From Carettochelys insculpta (taxonomy: Eukaryota > Chordata > Testudines > Carettochelyidae): a stretch of 64,000 nt of DNA. The notes under the pieces are model-generated. The model worked only from the letters and a program-made list of their open reading frames with translations, searched no databases and was not told where the DNA came from. The stretch lies in contig NC_134144.1 of assembly GCF_033958435.1 (NCBI RefSeq), positions 8,116,010 to 8,180,009 of the forward strand. Reading direction: 5' to 3'. Of this stretch, positions 10,755 to 20,475 are shown one piece after another. The first letter of the stretch is position 1. Each line of letters begins with the position of its first letter. The position numbers were made by a program, and so were the translations under genes.

Positions 10755-11704
10755 TCTGGATTTATCATTGGTCCCACTTATGTGAATTATGAGATGGGAC
10801 TCTAAGAAAGTGACAAGAGCAGGAAAGTGGCTGACAACCACTTAGAGATTTTTTGGCGTCTCCTATGTAGCAGATGGGGATGCTGCTCCGGATCAAAGAA
10901 CCCCCACAGATGAAATCCAGCCGGCCCTGATGTCAGAAGGGTGACTGTACTGCTTCATGGGAAATGAAGTCCAGACAAGAAGCACAGCTCAGAGTGTGGG
11001 AGTATGAACCATGTAGACTTCCAACACCTATGGCCACTCCTGCACATGAAGCAGATTTAGTTCAATGTGAAACTGACTCGAAATGAAAAATGCCATGGCT
11101 CAGATCAAGAAACCAAAAATGTTTCAGTTATGGTCAAACTGAATGTTTTGTTTTGATTTTCCTGAGGAAAAAGTTTTTTTTTAAATATTCCTGCAAGGAC
11201 ACTTTGATGAAACTGTCTTTTCCATTAAAAATCCATCGTGATGGAAAATTCCCAAGGAGCGCTAGCAAATTAAACCTAAAATCAGTGAGACATCAGTTAG
11301 CATGTGCTTAACTGGGGCCTTAATAACTATGGTGTTGTAAGGTGTACAGGAAGTTAATTCAAAGTTGTCTTATTAGATCAGGTTATGAGCCTTTAAAGAA
11401 TCTACAGGGATGATACTTGCTCAAGCAGGTGCAAACTCTCAATGTGTTAAAGCCTTCTCTGCAAGAGAGATGATTTACAAATGTAGGTTTCATTCTTGCG
11501 ATTATGGACCCAAATAATTTTACTTATGGAGTGGCTCTATTAAAGCCAATGGGACAAATCACTAAGTTACTCACAGACACAACTATTTCCAGAATCAGGC
11601 TCTTTAGGCCAAATTCTCTTCTTGAGTACACAGTCTCAATCCAGAATGATTAGCGAGTTCAGTGGAGTTACTTCATCACCTACAGCCCCCAACTCAAACC
11701 ACTG
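10755..11704. other. No gene or clear repeat recognised
   Basis: Unassigned AT-rich sequence. A 73-codon frame at 11090-11311 has no signature. Confidence 0.45.
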
Positions 11705-12308
11705 CGACAAATTAAAGACCTACAACCCATCCTTAATCACGATGCCACACTCCAGAAGGCCCCAGGTGACAGGCCTGTTCTCTCCTACAGACAACCTCCC
11801 GACCTTATAAGGATTCTAACCAATAGCCACAGTCTATACCACAGGAATACCCGTCCTGGGACTTTTCCTTACAACAAAGCCCGCTGCCAGCTTTGCCCAC
11901 ATATCTATTCTGGCAATACCAACACTGGACCTAACCAGGTTACTCACAGAATCACGGGCACATTCTCATGTTCCTCAACTAACATCATATATGCCATTAT
12001 GTGCCAACCATGCCCAGATGCTTTGTATATTGGACAGACTTCAAGCTCTCTCAGATAAAAAGAGTTAATGGGCACAAAACAGACATAAAAACATTCCTGA
12101 TCCACAAACCAGTTAGTCCTTCAATGGAGTAGGCCATTCTGTTAATGAATGAAGAGTTTGCATCTTATTGAAGAATTTTCAGTCTGCTTTAGAAAGAGAA
12201 GCTGCTGAACTCTCTTCCATACTCAAATTCAACACATTAACATGTGGTTTGAACCAGGATGCAAATTTTCTGGGACATTATAGGGGCTCTTTGGCATACT
12301 TGGCTTAA
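11705..12308 (+). pseudogene. PLE polyprotein C-terminus: GIY-YIG endonuclease fossil
   Basis: PLE polyproteins join a reverse transcriptase to a GIY-YIG endonuclease that nicks target DNA. The frame is open for 117 codons from 11705 to a stop at 12056-12058. It holds VLSYRQPPDLIRIL (the PLE 'Y..PPNL' motif), a cysteine pair in CQLCPHI, then IIYAIMCQPCPDALYIGQTS, which is the GIY-YIG N-terminus with its CxxC zinc-binding insert. A small indel at about 12055-12060 shifts the frame; the next frame gives RVNGHKTDIKT, then NGVGHSVNE and LEREAAELSSIL, ending at a TAA near 12306. Stops in the late part show the copy is dead. The catalytic domain is PLE-type, not a host GIY-YIG nuclease. Confidence 0.85.
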
Positions 12309-12450
12309 TTTAATTCTTGACACCATCCCTCCCACCCCTCTGCTCTCTGATTTGCTCATCTTGATAATTTTTTTCTGATTTGTCAACTTTAATTACTGTT
12401 TTTGGTTCTCTGTGCCTTAAATATTGAGTCTGTTCTGGTCTGGCTATGGT

Positions 12451-12477
12451 CTGAAGAAGTGGGTCTGTCCCACGAAA
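12451..12477 (+). ncRNA. Hammerhead-ribozyme-like core in PLE terminal repeat
   Basis: The 27 nt are identical to 2075-2101: CTGAAGA (12451-12457), an extra A, GTGGG (12459-12463), loop TCTGT, CCCAC (12469-12473), GAAA (12474-12477). It lies about 145 nt downstream of the PLE endonuclease frame, where PLEs are known to carry hammerheads. A possible short helix III pairs AGC just after the core with GTT near 12500. Helix I is not evident. Confidence 0.5.
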
Positions 12478-12573
12478 GCTCACCTAATAAATTATTGTGT
12501 TAGTGTTTAAAGTGCTACTTGACTGCTTTTTGTTTTGATAGTATATAGACTAGCACGGCTTCCTCTCTGTTAC

Positions 12574-13891
12574 ATGTTCACCCTAGTGTAACTGAGACCA
12601 GATTTTAGCCCTCATCAGAGAAGAAATAGTGGAAGGCAGAAAGTCAAAAAAATTCCCTTTCACTGCTTGTCTATCTCATCAAATGAGGTTGAAAAGTGTT
12701 TTACTCAAGGGGCCAAAGGTAGAATTTGGCCATACAGAGAAATTATGGGGGGTGGGGGGAAATCTACATTCAGTCACTCTCTGTACTATAGCCTGATGAC
12801 AAGAAAAGCTACATAGTAAAGGTTTCTAAAGCATGGTCAACACCAGTAACACCAACCTATCAGGAAAGCCTCTATCAAGAGTCAAACTGCTATTCACTGG
12901 AGTTATCCAAGTGTAAAAATCATATCACCAGCAGTTATTACACCTAACGCCAGGGACTATAATGTAACACCTCATTTTGCAGAATCCCATAAATCTTTGA
13001 GGCTTCTGCTGACCACAGCTGTAACGATGATGAAATGTGATTCCCTCTTTGTTCTGCTACATCCCCACGCACCAGAAGAAAAGAGAGAAAGGAAGTCTGC
13101 TCGTTATGAGCTCTGCAAAAAAGCTGTTCCAAAGAGAAATATTCCACCTGAGCCCATCAGAGATCTTTACAGTCCTTTGTCATATCTGACTCCAGAGTTT
13201 TAGAGTGCCATGAATCACAGGGAGCCAGATCATCAGCTAAGTCTGATTATTGTGGCCAATGAGCTAAGATCATTTATACAACTAAGGACATGACCCAATA
13301 TTCTAAGGGGAATGGCATTACATATGTTTCTCTACAGAAAATGAAGTGAATGAAGTATCTGTTTCAAAAATAAATAAAAAAGGAGAAATTCACCTGAAGC
13401 CATTTAATGCCATCACTGGATTGTCACATCACCCTCTGTCAGATATGGTACCACAATGCTCTTTTAAAAAATAAAAACAGAAAACGTTTCTTAAATCAAA
13501 CAAGGATTTAGCTTCCAGCCAGCATCTGTTTGTTAGCATCACTGCATGAAACCAGAGTCAGAAAACAACCTTTTTTCTTACATAAAAAAATTATATATAA
13601 TAATTTGCCTCGGCATTAGCCTCCCACCTCCATGTCCAGGTGAGGAAAGGAAGAAGAGTATGAAAGATGAGGTGATGCCCTGCCCTTGACCTCCTGGCAA
13701 GCATCTTCAGAGCTGTTTGAACCACCAACCTCCAATCACCTGCCATCTGGCAATATGGTAGGAGCTGGGGGTTGCCAAATCGGAGAAAGCAGAGAGGGGG
13801 ATTTTTAAATTTTCAGGAAGTGTTACCTAGTTTTCAAAAATGACATCTAATTTGGGGGCCCAAATACTTCCTCTCATCTCCTTTAATAGTA
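12574..13891. other. No gene or clear repeat recognised
   Basis: Unassigned sequence with A-rich patches. Short frames near 12944-13203 on both strands overlap and carry no domain. Confidence 0.45.
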
Positions 13892-14216
13892 CAGGTTGAA
13901 CCTCTCTAATCTAGAACTCTCTAATCTGGCAACATCAATAATACAGCATGATTTTAGTTAGCTGGACAACCACTTATCATAGGTGTGGCCAAGTTTCCTG
14001 CGGTCCCATAAAGTTTCTTTATGGCCACGAGTCCTGGCTCTCAGTGCTCTGTGCTGTTTTTTAGCTCTAATTTACCCTAAATGTCTTCTAGGAGCCCAGT
14101 AAGCAGCAGAAGAATTGATAATGTGCTAGACAATATTGATCTCATGTGCATTGACAAATTCTCTCATCTGGCACTGGTGTGGCCCCCAGAATGCTGGAGT
14201 AGAGAGGTTCAACCTA
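13892..14216 (+). mobile_element. Tigger/pogo-like MITE, copy a (325 bp)
   Basis: The ends are inverted: CAGGTTGAACCTCTCTAATC on the left and AGAGAGGTTCAACCTA on the right, flanked by TA at 13890-13891 and 14217-14218. A TA target duplication is the mark of Tc1/mariner-pogo elements, and the CAGGTTGA start resembles Tigger termini. It has no coding capacity. Internal landmarks shared with the other copies include TTAGTTAGCTGGACAACCAC. Confidence 0.8.
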
Positions 14217-14633
14217 TATTAGACACTTGGGTCTGGGTATATTTTTACTCCTGACCTAAGCACACAAAGCCAAATGCACAAGTGCATATCAGGGTTGTGT
14301 ATGGACCTAGTCTTGAGTACACCAGTAACTTCCGCTTGCACCTGCATATTGGAGGGGTTGTGTGATTCAAACATGTGCTAAGTTGGTGGAAGAACACCAT
14401 GTTAGCTCAATGAGAGAGGAATGCCATTAAAAGTTGCAAAGTAAGATATATTTATGGAATTTTATTCACCTCCATTATCCAACTATACCAGAATTTCACC
14501 CAAGTGCACAAGGAGCCTCAACACTACAAAGGAAACTTTAATTTTAACTATGTTGCTTAAAAGTAGAATTGTCAAAAGCACTTGTGACTTCAGTGAGTCT
14601 CATGGGCTTTCAGTGGGAATTGTGCTCTTAAAT

Positions 14634-15000
14634 CACTGCTCAGTAACCTTTGTCACCTTGTGGCACACTTCAGCACTCAATTTCACGGCACGCACAACAT
14701 ATATAACCCAATCCCCTCCCCACCCCAAAGCCACGCACCCCAGCCCCACACTGCTACTCTAATTCAGTGCCCTCTCCCAGAGTCAGGTCCCTCCCCCAAG
14801 CTCCCCTCAACTCAAACCCCATGTCCACCAGAGACAGACACCCCCAGCACACCGCCACCACCACCGCACTTTTCTCCCACCAAGTGTCTGGGCACACTTG
14901 CCAAGCAGCATCCGGCACTCCTAGCATGCAGCTCAGAGGCACACCGAGAGCTGCTTCGCGGCACACCAATGTGTCATGGCACACTGGTTGCACAGCACTG
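14634..15000. mobile_element. hAT MITE with 8-bp target duplication
   Basis: The left end is CACTGCTCAGTAACC and the reverse complement of the right end is CAGTGCTGTGCAACC. The flanks TCTTAAAT (14626-14633) and TCTTAAGT (15001-15008) match at 7 of 8 bases, an 8-bp hAT duplication. The interior (about 14710-14880) is C-rich and imperfectly repetitive, which accounts for the overlapping frames of 79-121 codons on both strands. Confidence 0.75.
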
Positions 15001-16009
15001 TCTTAAGTCACCTAAGCTCTTTTGACATCCCACCCTATGCTCCCTAAGCCAGCCAGACACTTTCAAAAAGTAGAAGGGTAAGGACTTCTGCACTGGCTGA
15101 TTTTTCTCATCCCTGATTAATTTTTGCTATGTAATTTTATCCTTTTCCACCTTCAAAGCTTGCTGTTAATCAGCCATGCCTCTTTGTAAATTTTAATATA
15201 CCTGCACTCCTGAGGGCCATTAAAACCACCATTTTATGGTACCTCACCCACATGCAGTCATGTGAAAACACCACAGATGTTTGAGAACACATTACATAGG
15301 GGCTTGATTCTGGTCTCACATCAAATTTACTTTATTTAAATTAAATCTACTTATTTCAGTGATGTGTTACACTCGTGGGAAAAAGAGCAAGATGAGGCCT
15401 ATTATATTAGGATTATCAAAATTATTCTCACTGAATTCATATCCTGTGTTCCTAACACTAGAAATGTTTTAAACTCCCAAGGCAAATTACAAACAATCCA
15501 TAACAGCACATTCAAGTTGGAAAGATATCAGGCATTGACTGACAGCTTCTTATCCCTGACAAAGGCTTTCCTTCCAGTAGGACAACCTTCCTCAAGTGCT
15601 GAAATAGTAGTAAATAATAGTAATAGCGGTAAAGAGCCTGAACAGTAAGAGACTGGTTCCCTTTTAAAGTATTAAATATGATAGCAATTGAAATTGAGCA
15701 CTGTTCCCATGAAAGGTTTAGAGTCTTTATGGCAGACTATAAGCAATGTCCCTGATCTTCTGACATTACCCAAGTTAGGCTCAGAATAAAGATGTCTGCA
15801 AAATGCACAAGGTTGCTTTTTACAGGTCACCCCCCTTAGCTGTTTAAGTAAACTAAACTCCATAGACTTTAAGCTGACCCTAGTAGTGAAGGACAAACTA
15901 CCTGTTGCCACTGCCTTTAGGGTCTCAGGGCTGAAACCTGGAACAGAGGGTGGGTTGGGCTTCCCCCCAACCCTCCCCACCACACAGAGGATGGAGAGGG
16001 GCTGTTGCC
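15001..16009. other. No gene or clear repeat recognised
   Basis: Unassigned sequence. Frames at 15364-15648 (+) and 15672-15983 (-) have no family features. Confidence 0.45.
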
Positions 16010-16217
16010 AGTGGTAGCAGATGACAGAATGAGGAGCAATGGTCTCAAGTTGCCATAGGGGAGGTGTAGCATGGATATTAAGAAAAACTATTTCAGTAGG
16101 AGAGTGGTGAAGCCCTATTCCAGCCCTTGTTGCGTTTAGTCAGGATTGGTCCTGCTTTCAGTAGGGGGTTGGGCTTGATGACCTCCTGAGGTTTCTTCCA
16201 ACCCTACAATTCTGTGG
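16010..16217 (+). mobile_element. CR1 LINE 3' end
   Basis: It contains GGAGCAATGGTCTCAAGTTG, then GGTGTAGCATGGATATTAAG, TTGGTCCTGCTTTCAGTAGG, TGATGACCTCCTGAGG and CTTCCAACCCTACAATTCTG. These are in the standard order of the CR1 3' region up to its terminus. It is 5'-truncated, as most CR1 copies are. Confidence 0.85.
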
Positions 16218-16505
16218 CTCAGTAGACTGTGATCCATGCCTCCAGAAAAAGGGGAGAAGCTATGTTGAGGGTCACCGTGAACCTCTGAGGCCAGATCTAA
16301 CCATTGAGAAGTGAGGGAACTCTGCTACAACTGGCATATGCAAATTTGAACCCTTTTGTTTCCTTTTACCAAGGTAAAAGCAGCTTGAATTTAGCCCCAA
16401 CCAACTTGATGAATTCAAGGTGGTAGGATAACCAGTGGCTTTTATAACTCTTGCTATTAGAAGTCTAGGGACTTCAGATAAATATTACTTGCGTCTTCCA
16501 AATAT

Positions 16506-16620
16506 CTTATCAGAGAGGTAGCCATGTTAGTCTGTAAAGTCCTGTGGCACCTTATAGACTACCAGATATTTTGGAGCAGAAGTTTTTGTGGGCAAAGACC
16601 TGCTTCATTACATGTGACAA
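16506..16620 (-). mobile_element. PLE terminal repeat, second subfamily
   Basis: On the minus strand: AGGTCTTTGCCCACAAAAAC, then GCTCCAAAATATCTGGTAG, TCTATAAGGTGCCACAGGAC and AGACTAACATGGCTACCTCT. This subfamily shares the order core / TTAGTCT / GTGC / AGACTA-CAYGGCT with the copy at 12451-12573. The hammerhead-like core is decayed (GAAAGC has become AAAAAC). A related copy is at 55845-55968. Confidence 0.65.
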
Positions 16621-18114
16621 GTGACAGTATATCCAGTTTGAGCCAAGTTTGTGCAGAGAACAGGATAACATTTTCTGAAAATAATCTAAAGCATCGAGTC
16701 AAGCACCCCAAAATTAACACACCTAAAATCACTAGCTGCTTAAAAATGATATTCCTGACTCTTAATATAGCAGTTCCAGTAAAAAGGAGTGCAAACTTTT
16801 TACTCTGAAAAATCAAATAGCTTCACGAGAAGCAAAGCACAGCAGCATTTGCTTATTCATCTTCTAAACGACACTTTAAAAATAGGCAACAGCCATGCTT
16901 CAAGCAGCAATAAATTCTCGTTAGTCAACCATGTTAGATTCCGTGGACCAAAAAAGTCTATTTTGATTCTCTCCCCACTCCACCCACAAAAAAACAAACA
17001 TGATTAACTGCACAAGCCTAGTATGTTGGTATCATTATACTGCATGGTAATTACTGAGTGATTTATATCTATGGGCCCTTAACACGGGAACTAAACCAAA
17101 TGTTGCTTGCTCTAATTTAAGCCCAAGATGTGCTTTTCTCCTCTTTATTGGCATAATACTGTACTATAAACTAGTATTTACTACACTTATTTGAGTTGAT
17201 TTACATGCGAGACCAAAATTATGAGAATCATTTAAGTAGACATGGAATGGACAAAAAAGGCGGCAATTGTCAAGATTTTGTACAGTAAAATTCTATAAAG
17301 ACAGTGATCCCCATTAAAAAGTCATCATTTGCCAGCTGTTGGTGCACAGCAGTCCTAGAGATAAGTCATTCCAATGGCCACACCTCAGTTTTCCATGTGC
17401 TATAACAGTCACTAAATGACATCTTCGGGAGCAGGCACTGTACAAGTACCCTCATTGATGTTGCAAAGTCAACAAAAATATTCTGTAATAGCATCTTTAT
17501 GAAGATGGCAAACCCTTTGCAACAGTGCTAGATCTTTCATTCCAAGGAAGAATACATTCTCTGCTTTGCTTAAGCAGTCCTTCACTGTAATTGGCAGGTG
17601 ACGACTCTAATGGCTGCAAATCAAAGAGGATTTTCACATATGTTTTTGAGTGCATAGGGCTGTCAATTAAGCATGTTTTTTGTGCACTAAAGTCCCTTAA
17701 TGAATCTCAGAATAGGTACAGCACAGACTGGCTCCAGGCACATCCCCCTGCACCAATTACACTTGGTCATGTTCCTCAATCTTTATGCAAAGGAGATTTG
17801 CAAGGGTAGCTGAGTATTTCCTTCTCTAATCACCACTGCTCAGACAGACAGACAGGTTCCCTACCAGCACCAGAAGTTTTTGTAACCCGGGCAATTGTGC
17901 ATGTGGAAATGGACTAAAACCATAAGCTCTTGGCCGAAAGACCAATGGACAGGTATCAGAGGGTATCACTATCCAGTCATTAGTGATGTGGGCTGGATTT
18001 GAACCAATAATCTAGAAAAATATTTCCAATTTCAGTGCCACACAGTTCCACTAGATGAAACAGTTACCGAGGCAGAGAAGCTGTTTTCTATATGCACTCT
18101 AAATGACACTCATT
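16621..18114. other. No gene or clear repeat recognised
   Basis: Unassigned AT-rich sequence without transposon ends or domain-bearing frames. It is one of the longer repeat-free stretches. Confidence 0.5.
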
Positions 18115-18349
18115 GGCCGTGTCTACACGAGCCCCAAACTTCGAAATGGCCACGCAAATGGCCATTTCAAAGTTTACTAATGAAGTGCTGAAATGCATAT
18201 TCAGCGCTTCATTAGCATGCGGGTGGCCACCGCACTTCGAAATTGACGTGGCTTGCCGCCGTGCACCTCGTCCAGACAGGGCTCCTCTTTGAGAGGACCC
18301 CGTCTCCTTCAAAGTCCCCTTATTCCCATGAGCTCTTGTAGACGTAGCC
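18115..18349. mobile_element. MITE with GGCCGTGTCTACACGAG terminus
   Basis: The ends are GGCCGTGTCTACACGAG and the inverted counterpart CTCTTGTAGACGTAGCC. ATT lies immediately outside both ends (18112-18114 and 18350-18352), compatible with a 3-bp duplication (Harbinger-like) but short enough to be chance. The interior has nested palindromes such as AATGGCCACGCAAATGGCCATT and AATGCATATTCAGCGC..., plus TTCGAA blocks. No coding capacity. Confidence 0.6.
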
Positions 18350-19602
18350 ATTGAAATAGAAGTAGAAAAAAGATCAGCCAGATTGCAGAATCCATCTTCT
18401 TGACGTATACATCCCCCATACAGTGGGCATGTTTGTAACATTCCCTCACCATTAAGATTTTCTTTGCTTGGTTTCCTTAAGGTCCAACTACTGACAGTCC
18501 GAATAAGTAACGTATGCTGTCACTGTGGGAAGCTGACGTCTTCTGGAATCAAGGTGTTCCATAAGACCTTACCCATGGCCACCGCCAGGCCTCTTGGCAA
18601 GTTATCCATTCTTCCATTTCCGTGACCTCACCCTGGCAATTGCCACCCCAACCACACTTCCATGCAACTTACTTGGATGGGTAAATGAACAAAGATTAGC
18701 ATGGCTAGAAAGACAGGAGAGCAAATCAACAAGTGGAGGAAAAGTTCTGCTCTTTTATCCTCTTCCCACAGGATTTTCCAATGGATAGGCCAGTTGGGGC
18801 CATTTGATGGCTTATTTTAATGGTGGTTGTATCGTCCAACTGTGCTCATTAAAATGGTACCTTGCTATAAATGTCTAATGAGATCATGTATACCTGATAA
18901 GGTATTAGGCATCTCATTTAATCTGAGCCAGTGCGATCTAAGGCTTCCTCCCTCAATCAAGTAGGTTGCTTGAGCTGGACTTTTTAAACTCTGATTAGAC
19001 CTGTGAGGTTTTTTTTTTTTTAAAACCTTGGCTTTTGCAGTTAATGGAAGTTACATATGGGGGTTTCAGGAGAAGGTACAAGGATTGTGTGCGACAACCT
19101 TAAGCAGCTTAGAAAAGTTGCCAGAACATTTTTGTCATTGAGCTTCAGGGCTGTGTTATTGATATAAATGTTTTTATAAAGCTCTGAAAAAGACCAGCTG
19201 TAACATCTTGTACGGCAATATGATCTGTGCTAAAATGACTCATCTGTGCTACAAGAGGATAGTGAAGTACTGTATATAAAACAGCAAATAGGAGTTTGTT
19301 GAAAGGATTGATATTAAGGCCCCAACACAGCAAAGCATTTAAGCACATGTTTAAGAGCTTTGTTGAGCAGGGATAGCATACTGAATCAAGGCCTCAAATA
19401 CCGGTAAGCTTTTTGGCACATTATGCAGCTGGGTCTTTTCCCAAATTTACTAAATTCAATTCTTCATTAGAAATGTAGATAAATGTAATTAGAGATGAGG
19501 TTGTCTGTTAAATCCCTTAAGACACAGCCTGAATATCTACTCAGCCTAGCAATTTCATGTGCAGGGAAATAAACTTGCTTGTTAGGGGGGCATGAGAAAG
19601 GA
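18350..19602. other. No gene or clear repeat recognised
   Basis: Unassigned. A T/A tract lies at about 19010-19023. The 64-codon and 67-codon frames here carry no signature. Confidence 0.45.
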
Positions 19603-19745
19603 TGGACCAGTGGTTACAGCATGACCCATAGGGCTCGGGAGCTCCAGGGTTGACTTCTTGTGTGACCTTGGGCAAGTCATTTAGTCTGTGTGCCTCAACT
19701 CCCCATCAGTAAAATGGGGATAAAGACAAGATCACCTCACTGCCC
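19603..19745 (+). mobile_element. MIR-type CORE-SINE
   Basis: GGACCAGTGGTTACAGC, then TGTGACCTTGGGCAAGTCAT and GTGCCTCAACTCCCCATCAG followed by TAAAATGGGGATAA match the body and L2-like tail of the ancient amniote MIR SINE. Its presence supports an amniote genome but does not narrow the lineage. Confidence 0.75.
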
Positions 19746-20191
19746 TGTTTCGTGATAGGAGAATAAATTATAGATTGTGGCAATGGGAGCAGCCATAATT
19801 GGACCCCAGATAGTGGTGCAGCTTCCCAAGGTGCAATGCTGCAGGGGTGGAAAAACGCCAACCCCCAGCCCCAAACAGTGAGGGTGCATATGCTTACTTG
19901 CCCCCATGTTAGTAAAATGCATACTAACAGCTCTACCCCGGAGATCCATGTATCTATCATCTGACTGCAGTGCAACCATTAACACTCCGCTCAAATTACA
20001 CTAAGATCTTGAAAAAAATAAAAAGAAACCCTTTGTTGCTGGACTCAGATACGAAACTTGCTAGCAAAAGTTTCACTGTGATGTCCTGGGCTGTTTGAAT
20101 CCCTGAGAAGGCACTGTATGCGAAAAGCAATCCCACTTGGATTGCAGGGAGCCGCTGATGCAAAGCCAACAGCTTCAAGCTTCAGAACTAC

Positions 20192-20475
20192 GGGCAGGTC
20201 TACACTAGGCAGGGAAGTCCATGGGGGATGGATGCAACTGAATAGCTAGAATCAACTCATCAGCAATCAACTTACCCAGCCATCCTCACAGAGGAAGGTC
20301 GATGGGGAAAACCTCTCCCGTTGACCTCCCATACGCCTCATGATATGAAGTACAGGGGTCAACCGCTGACCCCAGATAGTTCGATTTCACGCTTCTCTAC
20401 CAGACAAGCAAAAAAATCAAACCCTGGAAGATTGACCATGACCAGGTAGATCTTCTATACAGCATAGACATAACC
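20192..20475. mobile_element. MITE with GGGCAGGTCTACACTA terminus
   Basis: The left end is GGGCAGGTCTACACTAGGC and the right end is an eroded inverted partner ...GCATAGACATAACC. The interior contains GTCGATGGG/CCTCTCCCGTTGACC and AGTTCGATTT blocks typical of a MITE family common in turtles. Related but diverged copy at 28115-28377. Confidence 0.6.

Larger units (their letters stand above)
11705..12573 (+). mobile_element. Penelope-like retroelement: coding end plus terminal repeat
   Basis: This is the most complete PLE copy in the window. It holds the C-terminal part of the PLE polyprotein (connector and GIY-YIG endonuclease, 11705-12308), an untranslated spacer, then the terminal repeat with the hammerhead-like core (12451-12477), ending ...GATAGTATATAGACTAGCAC...CTCTGTTAC at 12573. 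The reverse transcriptase core is missing, so the copy is 5'-truncated. Its terminal segment matches 1989-2197 and, more distantly, 23814-24134 (-) and 57990-58212. This copy ties the dispersed terminal repeats to a PLE. Confidence 0.85.
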
